From Candidatus Wallbacteria bacterium (GTDB taxonomy: Bacteria; Muiribacteriota; JAQTZZ01), in NCBI GenBank assembly GCA_028687545.1, contig JAQTZZ010000020.1:3433-67432 (forward strand): a DNA stretch of 64,000 bases, given 5' to 3'. The notes under the pieces were generated by a model that saw only the letters and a program-made list of their open reading frames with translations, was not told the origin of the DNA and searched no databases. Below, in pieces: positions 25,439 through 34,587 of this stretch. Within the stretch, counting starts at the first letter, position 1. The number at the start of each line of letters is the position of its first letter. The translations under genes were made by a program, and so were the position numbers.

Positions 25439-27634
25439 CTACCAGTCGTTTTTCTTGGAGAACTTGAACTGCAGCACAGTGAAGGCGCAGATCAGGGCGC
25501 AGAGCACATAGGCGACAGATGATGCATAGCCGAGATTGTAGAACTTGAATCCGTGATTGTACATGTATAAAACCACGGACATGGTGCTGTTGAGCGGACC
25601 GCCTTCTGTCATCACATAGGGTTCAGTGAAAAACTGCAGGTATCCGATGGTGGTCATCACCAGCACGAAAACCATGGTGCGCGAAAGCATGGGCAGAGTG
25701 ATCCTGAAAAACTGCTGCAGGCGGCTCGCTCCGTCGATATCTGCAGCTTCGTATATTTCAGTGGGGATCGACTGAAGGGCTGCGATAAAAATGATCATGT
25801 TGTAGCCGAAACCCTTCCAGACCGACATCATGATCAGAGAAAACAGCGCCAGAGCCGGTCCGGAAAGCCAGTGGAAAGGACCGAAACCCAGCAATCCGCA
25901 GAACCAGTTGAAGATTCCGTATTCCTCGTTGTACAGCCAGCGCCAGACTACTGCGACTGCCACCATGGTGGTGATCACCGGCAGGAAAAGAGAGGTGCGG
26001 AAAAAAGGCTTCAGCCTGACTACACCCTGATTGATGGCAACAGCCATGATCAGAGCTGTGATAATGTTTAGCGGCACTCCGGTTACAGCAAAAAGCAAAG
26101 TGTTTCTGAGCGAGATCCAGAAAACAGGGTCACTGAACAGGGCAATGTAATTTTGGAGCCCTATGAAAACCACCCGGCCAGGATTGTTAACCGCCGAAAC
26201 GTTCCAGTTGGTCAGGCTCATGATGAATGAAGCAGCGAGCGGGATGAAGAGAAATATTGTCAGGATCGCGATCGCAGGAAAGAGGAAGATCCAGGCCTGT
26301 TTTGATCCTGGAGTCTCACCGAGCCTGGGTTTGAGGTAGAAAAAGGCTGAACCGAAGAGCAGGGCGGACAGGATGGAAACTAGGAAAGTCTTGAATCCAG
26401 TGGATTGTTCTGCAGGCCTGTCTGAGAGCATCTTATTTACTGACACACTTGCATCGTGCAAAGCTTCCCCTGCGCTCTGTTTGTCGTAAATGACTTTTTC
26501 CATGGTCTGGGAAATCAGGGAGGCGATCCTCTCCCATTCAGGAATGGCAGGCGGGGATTTGGTGCAGTTGAGCTGTTCCCTGAATGCCTGCAGGAGTCCG
26601 TTGCTCTTGATGTTCTGGTCTTCCCAGGCCGGGATTGAGGCAGGCAGATTGCGGGAGACTGCATACCATTTTGCCTGAACTTCAGGCCTGCTTAGAAAAT
26701 CGATGAATTTCCAGGCATCAGCCTTGTGCTTCGAATCCTTGAAGATCACCAGATTACAGCCGCCGATAAAGGAAGTGTGGTCTTTTTTAACAGGCATGGG
26801 GGCGGTTTTCCAGAGTCCGTCGATCCCCGGCTTGTTTCTGGAAATTTCGGAAACCATCCAGGGGCCTGAGATGAACATCGGGTAATAACAGGATTCGAAG
26901 GCGTTAAAAAGGTCCATGTCCTTGGCTGATTCCCTCGGAGTGGCACCTTTTTCGAAAAAAGACTTGTAAAAGGAAAGGGCTTCTATGGCTTCAGGGCCGT
27001 CCAGCCTGCAGATTGTGTCGCCTGTTTCCATGATGCTGCCACCGTTCTGCCAGAGGAACAATAGATACGGCTGCCAGTCATTGATGGGAAGTGAGATCGC
27101 GTATCCGGGAAGGTTGTTTTGTTTTTTATAGGACAAGATCGCGTCAGTGGCCTGTGACAGTTCATCCCAGGTTTTTGGAAAATTCGAAATCCCGGCCTTC
27201 TGGAAAAGATCCTCACGATAGAAATAGACGCGGGTGTCAACTGTCCAGGGGACTCCATACACTCCGTCAGTCCTGCGGCAGCTCTCCAGGGAACCAGGAA
27301 AGAAGTTTTCTAAAACCGTGGTTTTAGACGCTTTCAGATAATCATCCAGCCGCTCCAGGGCATTCATGGAATTGAGTTCGGACATCCAGGTGGTGCCCAT
27401 CTGGCAGACATCAGGAGGAATGCCGCCCACTACGGAGGTGACGATTTTCTCATGCGCTCCTGTCCAGGGAATGGACTGGGTCTTGACCCTGATGTCCGGG
27501 TACTCTTTTTCAAAATCTGCAGTCATCGCGGAAATCAGTTTTCCTTCTGCGCCCATCGCCCAGACCGTGATTTCACCGGCAGAGCAGAGACCCGCCCAAA
27601 GCAGGCAGAATAAGATTGTCAGCAGGTTTTTCAT
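25439..27634 (-). CDS. Fused sugar-binding protein and ABC permease (MalE-MalF type)
   Basis: A 731-residue fusion. After a signal peptide (M-K-N-L-L-T-I-L-F-C-L-L-W-A-G) residues about 20-410 form an extracellular solute-binding protein family 1 domain (E-I-T-V-W-A-M-G, G-G-I-P-P-D-V, F-I-S-G-P-W-M). A transmembrane segment at about 425-445 links it to a six-helix permease (about 455-731) with the EAA loop E-A-A-D-I-D-G-A-S. Binding proteins are normally separate lipoproteins or periplasmic; here the receptor is tethered to the channel. The ATG overlaps the upstream glucanase stop (ATGA), so uptake and hydrolysis are coupled. Substrate is probably an oligosaccharide from that enzyme. Confidence 0.88.
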   Translation of the reverse strand: MKNLLTILFCLLWAGLCSAGEITVWAMGAEGKLISAMTADFEKEYPDIRVKTQSIPWTGAHEKIVTSVVGGIPPDVCQMGTTWMSELNSMNALERLDDYLKASKTTVLENFFPGSLESCRRTDGVYGVPWTVDTRVYFYREDLFQKAGISNFPKTWDELSQATDAILSYKKQNNLPGYAISLPINDWQPYLLFLWQNGGSIMETGDTICRLDGPEAIEALSFYKSFFEKGATPRESAKDMDLFNAFESCYYPMFISGPWMVSEISRNKPGIDGLWKTAPMPVKKDHTSFIGGCNLVIFKDSKHKADAWKFIDFLSRPEVQAKWYAVSRNLPASIPAWEDQNIKSNGLLQAFREQLNCTKSPPAIPEWERIASLISQTMEKVIYDKQSAGEALHDASVSVNKMLSDRPAEQSTGFKTFLVSILSALLFGSAFFYLKPRLGETPGSKQAWIFLFPAIAILTIFLFIPLAASFIMSLTNWNVSAVNNPGRVVFIGLQNYIALFSDPVFWISLRNTLLFAVTGVPLNIITALIMAVAINQGVVRLKPFFRTSLFLPVITTMVAVAVVWRWLYNEEYGIFNWFCGLLGFGPFHWLSGPALALFSLIMMSVWKGFGYNMIIFIAALQSIPTEIYEAADIDGASRLQQFFRITLPMLSRTMVFVLVMTTIGYLQFFTEPYVMTEGGPLNSTMSVVLYMYNHGFKFYNLGYASSVAYVLCALICAFTVLQFKFSKKNDW

Positions 27635-29547
27635 TTTATGGCTTCTGTCTGGAAATTAATTCTTCCCAGCAATGTGCAGGGCCTGGGGAAAAACCAGTTC
27701 ATTTTTCCTTCCGAATTTTTATCCAGGTTGTGGAATCCGATGGTCAGAGCGATTCCGTTTTCCTGCATCTGCGTTTCAGTTCTGGGAATCGCGAGGATTG
27801 CCTCATACCCGTCAGCAGATTTCCGGTATGCTTTGGTGATATTAAGCTGTACCTGATGAAAAAAGTCCCGCACCCTGAGATCGGTAAGGGTCTGATCCGG
27901 TGAAACAATAATCTGGAAATCTTTCGGTCCGCACCAGGTAAGGCCATTGTCCTCTGTATCCAGGAAAATTTCCAGGCAGTCGTCGAACTGCATTTCTTCA
28001 GTATCATGCACACTGACCAGTTCCTGATCGCGGACCCGGACCCGGATCAGAAGTTGCTTATCTGTATATGCGATCTTAGCATCGCAATAACAGTCCGGGT
28101 GTGAGAGTGAACCTGATTCCAGGTCTGCCTGAGTCAGCCTGAAATGAGCGATTCCCTGGCTGTTCCATTCAGGCGAATCAAAGTTCAGAAAATCCTGACC
28201 TCTGAAGCTGTGGGTTGTAAGTTCAGGCCTTTTTTCCCTGGAGTACACTTTGGAGTGGGTTCTGGTAAGTGACTGAGAGAGAAATCCTGACTTTCCTGGT
28301 TTGAAGCCGACTTTCTGCATCGCCTGGGTAATGTAGGCGCATTTCATGAAATCATGCCAGATCAGTCCAGTGCGGTAGTTCTCGATCATCAGGAGGATTG
28401 GTCCCTGATTGATGGCATAGGCATAATCAGCAAACCAGTTACGGTCCAGGTTGAATGAATCTGTGAAGCCGAAACGGCCCCACATCTTTTCGCTCTGGCT
28501 GGACAGGATGTTTCTGAGCACTTTGATGGATTCGGCAGGAGTAAAAACGATCGATCCGCCTGCTGCTGCAGGAGCTACGGTCCCGTCGCAGACTGCAACG
28601 CCTGGAGGAGCGCCGTAAGCTGTGTATCCGTCAGGACCGAGACAGGCGGTCAGACCCCAGCAGTTTTCGTTGAAAGTGTGAAATGTGCCTGAATTGTCGA
28701 GGCAGTATCTGCGGTTCGCCAGAGTGGCTTTTACGGAGTTAGTGAAATAATCTGCATACTTGTCATGGATGTTTTTGAAATCCACCCAGACATGGGAATA
28801 CTGATGGGTGAAAAGCGGAGGGCTGGAAATCAGTTCGAATTCACCGTATTTTTCCACCAGACGGGCAAAGCCATCCCAGCATGTGGGAGGAATCGGATGT
28901 GTGGGGCTGCCGATGGCCATCAGGTACATGATCAGGGATTCGCAATACATGTTCCAGTATGAACTGATGAATCCTTTTTCCGGCCGCCAGCCCATGCAGA
29001 GGATGTTTTTACCGTTCGTCATCCACTGCCAGTCTACTCTGCGGTAGATTGAGTCTGCCAGATCCCGGATTTCTCCGCTTCCATAATACTCGGCTGCGTG
29101 CAGAGCTCCGGCGAGAAAAAGAGCGGTGTCTATGGAAGAAATTTCGCAAGTCCAGACGCGTTCTCCGCTCTTCATGTCCACGAAATGATAGAAAAAGCCA
29201 TGCTCATTGCGGAAGTCTTCCCAGAAAAATCTGAGAGTGTTCAGGGTAATCCGTTCAGCTTCAGTTCTGTCGATCCAGCCACGGTCGATACCGACGATCA
29301 GGGAGCTGAGAAAGAAGCCTGTCCCTGCTACTGTAGCCGGGGAAGAATCAAAATCCGGTTTTCCGAAATTGCCAGTGCGATCCATCACCAGTCCGTTTTC
29401 CATATTTACACATTCAAGAAAATAGTTAAAGGTGCGGTGCTGGACCATGTCCAGGAAAAGATCATCATTGTCAGGTATTAATGCTGCAGACACAGAAAAA
29501 GCTCCCAGAAAAGCCGTCAGGGCAAAACATATGCGTGAAATAGACAT
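27631..29547 (-). CDS. Secreted PF10091 glycoamylase/GH144-like enzyme with CBM9-like domain
   Basis: A 638-residue exported enzyme: signal peptide (M-S-I-S-R-I-C-F-A-L-T-A-F-L-G-A), then an (alpha/alpha)6 domain (about 30-430) with Q-H-R-T-F-N-Y-F, D-S-S-P-A-T-V-A-G-T-G-F, E-I-S-S-I-D-T-A-L and F-T-P-A-E-S of PF10091, the family containing GH144 endo-beta-1,2-glucanases. Residues about 440-638 resemble a CBM9-like carbohydrate-binding domain. It leads an operon with the two importer genes (4-bp overlap), suggesting extracellular cleavage followed by uptake. AAAGGAG lies before the ATG. Linkage specificity is inferred from family membership only. Confidence 0.82.
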   Translation of the reverse strand: MSISRICFALTAFLGAFSVSAALIPDNDDLFLDMVQHRTFNYFLECVNMENGLVMDRTGNFGKPDFDSSPATVAGTGFFLSSLIVGIDRGWIDRTEAERITLNTLRFFWEDFRNEHGFFYHFVDMKSGERVWTCEISSIDTALFLAGALHAAEYYGSGEIRDLADSIYRRVDWQWMTNGKNILCMGWRPEKGFISSYWNMYCESLIMYLMAIGSPTHPIPPTCWDGFARLVEKYGEFELISSPPLFTHQYSHVWVDFKNIHDKYADYFTNSVKATLANRRYCLDNSGTFHTFNENCWGLTACLGPDGYTAYGAPPGVAVCDGTVAPAAAGGSIVFTPAESIKVLRNILSSQSEKMWGRFGFTDSFNLDRNWFADYAYAINQGPILLMIENYRTGLIWHDFMKCAYITQAMQKVGFKPGKSGFLSQSLTRTHSKVYSREKRPELTTHSFRGQDFLNFDSPEWNSQGIAHFRLTQADLESGSLSHPDCYCDAKIAYTDKQLLIRVRVRDQELVSVHDTEEMQFDDCLEIFLDTEDNGLTWCGPKDFQIIVSPDQTLTDLRVRDFFHQVQLNITKAYRKSADGYEAILAIPRTETQMQENGIALTIGFHNLDKNSEGKMNWFFPRPCTLLGRINFQTEAIK

Positions 29548-29625
29548 TTAAACTCCTTTGATGAATTATAATTGAATCTTATCAAAAAACCGGAAAAATG
29601 TCAGATGGTAAAAGCCAAATCTTTC

Positions 29626-31980
29626 TTATTCCAGTGTTTTTTTTATCACTTCAATTTTCTCGCCTGCGAATCCTTTTTCCAGGCATTTTTTGTTTAACAC
29701 GTCCAGGGCTGTTTCACCGGCCTTGTTTTTTAATGCCGGGTTGCTTCCTGCCTCTTTGAGAATCTTCAGCAGATCCAGAAAAATTTTATAGCCGGATTGA
29801 TCATGTCCTCCACCGTCGTCCCGCCACATGTGAAAAAAAGCGCTGACCGCTTCATGCAGGACTGTGTTCCCCGATTTATCCAAAATGCGAGGATCTGCCC
29901 CTGCAGCCAGTAAGCTGTTTACTTTTTTCAGGCTGTAAGCTGCTGATCCTCCGCAGCGCCCGACATCATAGTGCAAAGCTGTCCTGCCCTCGCTGTCGGC
30001 TGCGTTGATAGGAATCCCGAACTTGGTGAGCATTTCTACATACTCAGGCAGGCAGTCCATTAGGAGGGTGAGATTTTTTATCTCATTCGATCTTCCGGCG
30101 ACATATCGTGCAGCCTCTTTCAGGCCTGGTCCGCCTTTATCCAACAGATACTGGATGAATTCAGAATTGGCAGGCTCGTTGACAGCTCGTTCCAGCAGCC
30201 TGGTGATGTCCTTTGCCGGGTCAAAGCCTTTTTTTTCCAGCATTCTGGCCACTTCGAGACAGGGGTAGAGCTCCAGAATATTCCGCCCCTGCTTGCCCTT
30301 GATTTTCGGGTCTCCACCTTTGTCGAGAAACTCCCTGATCAGATCGAGGTAAGTTCTGTCTTGCGGATCGACCTGTCCTGATGAAACGCCGAGAGATCTC
30401 CATTCCAGCAGAACAAGCAAAGGAAGCTGCCCCTCGAAATGCTTGGAAAAACCGTCTTTTTCAGAGCTGAAATCGAACGGTGCCAGAATGTCACCGCCGT
30501 TTTCCAGGACTTTTTTAAAAGTGAGTGGATCGGTGATTACTGTGCGGTTCTTCTGCAGGGGACAGGAAATACCCTTAGCTCCTGCGGAGCGCAGCAGTTC
30601 CTGCTGCGCCGGAGACGGCTGGAACTCCAGGATGCCATGCCCGTCTTTATCGACAGCTGAAGCGTCAGCTCCTTTATCCAGCAGGAATTTTATTTCTTCA
30701 GTTCCAAGCAGGCTGTTGAAGAGGGGTGTGCGGCCCAGATCGTCTCTGGCATTGACGTCTGCCCCGGCGCTGATCAGGGCTTCGATCACTTCAAGGCGTG
30801 TCGCGCAATGCAATGGTGTTTCATTATGTTCACCCCCTCTGAGATTCGGGTCCAGACCGTGTTTCACCATCAGTCTGACGAAATCACCGCGCAGGGATCG
30901 GTGGAGCAAGGTGTAGCCGGTTTTCTCCTGTTCCACTTTTAAACTGCCTTGGACTGGTGTGCGGCAGAATGGATCAGCCCCATGATCTAATAATATGCCG
31001 GCTTTTTCCACGGAATCAGTGAAAAAAAACAGAGGAGTCAGGCCTTTCTTGTCCAGGAGGTCAGGAGACATTCCCTTATCCAGAAGTAAATTCAACACAG
31101 TGGTAGAAATGCCTGCCTCATGGATAGGATACTCTCCCCAGTCGTCCTGAAAGTCATATCTGCAACCCAGACTGATCAGCAATTCAGCTATTTCCTTTTT
31201 CTGGACATTGGTTAAAATTTCCCAGCCCCACATGCTGACCGGTGGGGCGGATTTGAACTTTGCGCCATTGCGGATCAGTACTTCGGCCACATCAACACTC
31301 TGGGTCATTGCCAGGGGACGCTGTCCGGGAAATTCGCCGTGATCAGGAGAATGACCGCAGTCAATCAGGTATTGAGCGACTTCCGGGTTTCTGACAAAGC
31401 AAAGCGGGCTTTCCACGTCCAGCCTTTTATCCCAGGTTTCCAGCTTGAGCTGCCTGGCAAGTGCAACGCTCTTGACTGCGGGTAGAATATCCGGGTGAAG
31501 CTGGAGACTGCCTTTGGCTGCCATCAGCATCAGCAGTTCCTCGTCACCTGATTCGCGCAGAAGGGCATAAAGGTTTTCGTGTTTGCTCATGGAGAAATCA
31601 CTTAACGGAAATTCAGGTCTTTTCAACAGATATTTCAAAACATCAGGATTCTTTACACGTTGTCCGGAATCAAAGGCGCAATTGATGATTTCGACTGAAC
31701 AGCCTGCATTGAGCAGGCATTCCAGCATCTGTATTTCACCTGATCCTGCGGCCAGATAAGCCAGTTGTGGGAGAAGCGGTTGACAGACATTCACCAGCAG
31801 AGGTGTTTTAAGCAGTTCGGCGAATTTGGTGGCATTGTTTTCCAGAAAAGCAGTTAATATTTCCTGAGTGGATCCGATCCGTTCTGCTTCACTGGTATCG
31901 GAAAGCAGGACAATTTCCCGTGAATCATTGGAAGATTGGGAACTACCACCAAAGCAGAGGCTCGACAGAAACAAAAGCAA
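29626..31980 (-). CDS. Secreted ankyrin-repeat protein
   Basis: About 784 residues, nearly all ankyrin repeats (T-P-L-F-F-F-T, E-T-P-L-H-C-A-T-R, G-A-D-V-N-A-R-D-D-L-G-R-T-P-L, A-L-H-Y-D-V, N-T-V-L-H-E-A and others), roughly a dozen or more recognisable 30-33-residue units, with degenerate ones between. The N-terminus (L-L-F-L-S-S-L-C-F-G) looks like a signal sequence, so the protein may be periplasmic or exported. The TTG at 31980 has no ribosome site; an ATT at 32007 has AGGAG 5 nt upstream and would extend the hydrophobic start. Ankyrin proteins mediate protein binding; no partner is evident. Last gene of the long minus-strand run. Confidence 0.85.
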   Translation of the reverse strand: MLLFLSSLCFGGSSQSSNDSREIVLLSDTSEAERIGSTQEILTAFLENNATKFAELLKTPLLVNVCQPLLPQLAYLAAGSGEIQMLECLLNAGCSVEIINCAFDSGQRVKNPDVLKYLLKRPEFPLSDFSMSKHENLYALLRESGDEELLMLMAAKGSLQLHPDILPAVKSVALARQLKLETWDKRLDVESPLCFVRNPEVAQYLIDCGHSPDHGEFPGQRPLAMTQSVDVAEVLIRNGAKFKSAPPVSMWGWEILTNVQKKEIAELLISLGCRYDFQDDWGEYPIHEAGISTTVLNLLLDKGMSPDLLDKKGLTPLFFFTDSVEKAGILLDHGADPFCRTPVQGSLKVEQEKTGYTLLHRSLRGDFVRLMVKHGLDPNLRGGEHNETPLHCATRLEVIEALISAGADVNARDDLGRTPLFNSLLGTEEIKFLLDKGADASAVDKDGHGILEFQPSPAQQELLRSAGAKGISCPLQKNRTVITDPLTFKKVLENGGDILAPFDFSSEKDGFSKHFEGQLPLLVLLEWRSLGVSSGQVDPQDRTYLDLIREFLDKGGDPKIKGKQGRNILELYPCLEVARMLEKKGFDPAKDITRLLERAVNEPANSEFIQYLLDKGGPGLKEAARYVAGRSNEIKNLTLLMDCLPEYVEMLTKFGIPINAADSEGRTALHYDVGRCGGSAAYSLKKVNSLLAAGADPRILDKSGNTVLHEAVSAFFHMWRDDGGGHDQSGYKIFLDLLKILKEAGSNPALKNKAGETALDVLNKKCLEKGFAGEKIEVIKKTLE

Positions 31981-32028
31981 TAACAGAACGATGTTTTGGA
32001 TAAGAATGCAGTCTCCTGATTTCTAAAA

Positions 32029-32580
32029 TCAGATCAGCCGATCCTGAATCTCTCCCATTGCGGCCAGCGAAAGGTCTACAAATTCATCGAACGGCACGCC
32101 GATCTTTTCGCATTCCATGATAGTTTCGCGCGAAACATTTTTGGCAAAGGCTTTTTCTTTCATTCGCTTTTTGATCGACTTTGGCTGCACTGAAGTAATT
32201 TTTTTATCTGGATAGACCAGGGCACAGGCTACAATCAGACCGGTAATGCTCTCTGCACAGGCCAGCGCAAAATCCAGCTTTTCTTTTCTGATCATGCCTG
32301 TCATTTCATTGTGAGCTACAATCGCGTCCAGATAATTTCTGGGAAAGTCTTCCCTGCTTAATATTTCTTCAGTCAGCCTGGAATGTTTTTCCGGATTGTC
32401 CCTGGTGAGATCAAAATCCAGATCATGCAGTAACCCGATGATTTCCCAGTCAGACTCAGGTTCTCCGAATTTCGCGGCCAGCCTTTTCATGATCACTGAA
32501 GCTGCCAGGCAGTGTTTTTTAAGATTCTCGGATTTCAGGTGCTGGTTAATCAGAATTTGGGCTTGATCTTTCGTAATCAT
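32029..32580 (-). CDS. HD-domain phosphohydrolase-like protein
   Basis: A 183-residue protein with HD-superfamily metal-binding motifs: H-C-L-A-A-S near residue 22, L-L-H-D-L-D-F-D near 50-57 (the HD pair), H-S-R-L-T and a later A-H-N-E. Such proteins hydrolyse phosphoester bonds of nucleotides or cyclic nucleotides. It sits 15 bp downstream of gcvT. A GAGG precedes the ATG. A c-di-AMP phosphodiesterase role is conceivable given cdaA in the same run, but there is no DHH or HD-GYP signature, so this is only a guess. Confidence 0.8.
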   Translation of the reverse strand: MITKDQAQILINQHLKSENLKKHCLAASVIMKRLAAKFGEPESDWEIIGLLHDLDFDLTRDNPEKHSRLTEEILSREDFPRNYLDAIVAHNEMTGMIRKEKLDFALACAESITGLIVACALVYPDKKITSVQPKSIKKRMKEKAFAKNVSRETIMECEKIGVPFDEFVDLSLAAMGEIQDRLI

Positions 32581-32595
32581 CTGAATGCCTCTTTT

Positions 32596-33720
32596 TTACG
32601 CTTCAGCCTGTTTTTCCTGCACGGCCAGCTTAGTCAGAGCTGGTTTCTTATAGAACGGTGTTTTCACTACTTTGGCTTCCAGTTTCTTGCCGTGGATTTC
32701 CACGAAAAGCCTGGAATCGATTTCGCCAAGCTCCGGTTTCAGATAGGCTAGTGCCAGAAATTTGTCTAGGAATGGAGCTTTGCAGCCACTGGTGACAACG
32801 CCGACTTCCTGATCTTTGTCAAAAACTTTGTATCCCTGCCTCGGTACTCCAGCAGTAAGCATTTCCAGTCCCACCAGTTTTTTACGCAGACCCTCTTCCT
32901 TTTCCTTGAGCAGGGCATTTTTTCCGTTGAAATCCGAATCCCAGTCAATGGCCCAGTTGAGCCGTGCGTTAAGAGGAGTTGTCTGATCGTCAAGTTCGTG
33001 TCCGTAAAGCACCAGCTTGTTTTCAAATCTTAAAGTGTCGCGGCTGCCCAGTCCGCATGGTTGTATTTCATACTTGGTACCGGCTTTCATCAGATTCTGC
33101 CAGATGGAGGGGGCAGCTTTAGGGGAGCAGTAGATCTCGAAGCCATCTTCTCCGGTATAGCCTGTTCTGCTCACGATGCAGTCGAATCCGCTGATTTTTG
33201 TTTCCCTGAACCAGTAAAAACTGATCGAATCAAGGTCGATCTCGGTGAGCTTGGCTACTACGAAAATCGCCTTTGGACCCTGAACAGCAATCTGGGCATA
33301 ATTGTCAGAGTCATTTTTGACTGTGACTTTGAATTTTTTTGAAATGGTCTGGATATGCTTGAAATCCTTATCGATGTTTGAGGCATTTACTACGAGCAGA
33401 AATTTTTCTGAATTGAAGCGGTAAACAAGCAGATCATCAACAATTCCACCATGTTCATGGCACATGGGAGAATATAGTACCTGATTGTCGGAGATTGAGC
33501 GCACTTTATTTGTGACGAGAAAATCCACAAATTTCAAGGCATCACTGCCGGTGACAGTAATTTCGCCCATGTGCGAAACATCGAACAGGCCCACATTTTT
33601 GCGGACTGTCATGTGTTCATTAATAATACCGGAAAATTGAACCGGCATCATAAAACCCGCAAATTCCACCATTCTCCCTTTGGCTTTCACCATTTCTTCG
33701 TAAAGTGGAGTTTTTTTCAT
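32596..33720 (-). CDS. gcvT: Glycine cleavage system aminomethyltransferase
   Basis: T-protein of the glycine cleavage system, transferring the methylene group to tetrahydrofolate. The 374-residue chain begins T-P-L-Y-E-E-M-V and has F-D-V-S-H-M-G-E, V-Q-G-P-K-A, S-R-T-G-Y-T-G-E-D-G-F-E-I-Y and D-T-L-R-F-E, all typical, and is normal length. GcvH, GcvP and Lpd are not beside it, which is common in scattered systems. No glycine riboswitch fits in the 17 bp before it, so it probably belongs to the larger operon. Confidence 0.96.
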   Translation of the reverse strand: MKKTPLYEEMVKAKGRMVEFAGFMMPVQFSGIINEHMTVRKNVGLFDVSHMGEITVTGSDALKFVDFLVTNKVRSISDNQVLYSPMCHEHGGIVDDLLVYRFNSEKFLLVVNASNIDKDFKHIQTISKKFKVTVKNDSDNYAQIAVQGPKAIFVVAKLTEIDLDSISFYWFRETKISGFDCIVSRTGYTGEDGFEIYCSPKAAPSIWQNLMKAGTKYEIQPCGLGSRDTLRFENKLVLYGHELDDQTTPLNARLNWAIDWDSDFNGKNALLKEKEEGLRKKLVGLEMLTAGVPRQGYKVFDKDQEVGVVTSGCKAPFLDKFLALAYLKPELGEIDSRLFVEIHGKKLEAKVVKTPFYKKPALTKLAVQEKQAEA

Positions 33721-33737
33721 GCTGCACCTCGATTTGA

Positions 33738-34496
33738 TTAGAAAATATAGAATGCTTTCGGTGAATTACCGGCAGCATCACCAATCACAAGGTTGAGATT
33801 TGCCGGCAGATTGCTCTTGTTCCCGTTAAAGTAAAGATAGCCACAGCCTGGTGCATAAAGGCAGGAATCAGGTGAAATTTCGCTCTGGATTGACTGCGAT
33901 GAACCATTCCTTTGAAAACTCAACCTCAGATTGTCCAGCAGATTCTGGTCGCCTATACCAAGCAGAATCAATTTCCGCTGGGGCTCATTTATAACCGATT
34001 CCTTGATGATTTTTTTACTGATCATCTGATAGTTGAAATAGGTCTCCTGATAGTATGTTATTTTTTTTCCTTGTTGTTCAGGCCAGATTACACGCTGTTC
34101 GCCATAGGCCAACAGTTTTGTTTTCTTGATCTCAGGTGTGGACGGCGAAAGAAAAGAAGTCTGGCAGACGATCTGGTTCTGGACTTTGATCACCTGGATC
34201 ACACAGTTGCTGTTTAATGCAGAAGTCAGGTCCGGTATTACGAGATAGTTTTTTTCCAGATCTATACCTGCGTCGTTGAGAGCTTCGCGGACATTTCCCG
34301 CTCGTGTGAGAAGGGATAGTTTGTAATCAGGCATCATGATTGTCACAAAGCATTTTGGAGCCAGGAAATCACAGGCAATGAAGAACATGATCGTGAATGA
34401 CAGAAAGACCAGAAAACTGATTAAGGGTAAACTGAGAATGTCACGGATCCGATAATTACCTGACAAAGGGATCAGCATATAATTGATGTTAAACAA
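33738..34496 (-). CDS. DUF348/G5-domain membrane-anchored protein
   Basis: A 252-residue protein with an N-terminal helix (about 22-44: L-S-L-P-L-I-S-F-L-V-F-L-S-F-T-I) and an exported part. Residues about 60-105 match a DUF348-like ubiquitin-fold unit (T-R-A-G-N-V-R-E-A-L-N-D-A-G-I-D-L). A G5-like segment follows (G-K-K-I-T-Y-Y-Q-E-T-Y-F-N-Y-Q-M-I, ending E-P-Q-R-K-L-I-L-L-G-I-G), as in YabE-type cell-wall proteins. The C-terminal ~50 residues are short and do not show a clear catalytic 3D domain. Probably a peptidoglycan-associated protein. It lies between trmFO and gcvT in the same run. Confidence 0.65.
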   Translation of the reverse strand: MFNINYMLIPLSGNYRIRDILSLPLISFLVFLSFTIMFFIACDFLAPKCFVTIMMPDYKLSLLTRAGNVREALNDAGIDLEKNYLVIPDLTSALNSNCVIQVIKVQNQIVCQTSFLSPSTPEIKKTKLLAYGEQRVIWPEQQGKKITYYQETYFNYQMISKKIIKESVINEPQRKLILLGIGDQNLLDNLRLSFQRNGSSQSIQSEISPDSCLYAPGCGYLYFNGNKSNLPANLNLVIGDAAGNSPKAFYIF

Positions 34497-34554
34497 TCAT
34501 TGCTGTTTTGGCAAGAGATTTTTAAAGTTAAGATGGGATGAATCTGGCTGGCAT

Positions 34555-34587
34555 CGTTTAGAGCGTGGTCTAAACCAACTCTAAACG
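34555..34587. other. Inverted repeat at trmFO end
   Basis: CGTTTAGAG (34555-34563) and CTCTAAACG (34579-34587) can pair, with an inner TGGT/ACCA stem. It overlaps the trmFO stop codon. No U-run follows on the minus strand, so attenuator or weak terminator roles are both possible. Confidence 0.4.

Noticed and set aside
32596-33738. Glycine riboswitch before gcvT
   Set aside because: Only 17 bp separate gcvT from the upstream gene, too short for an aptamer.
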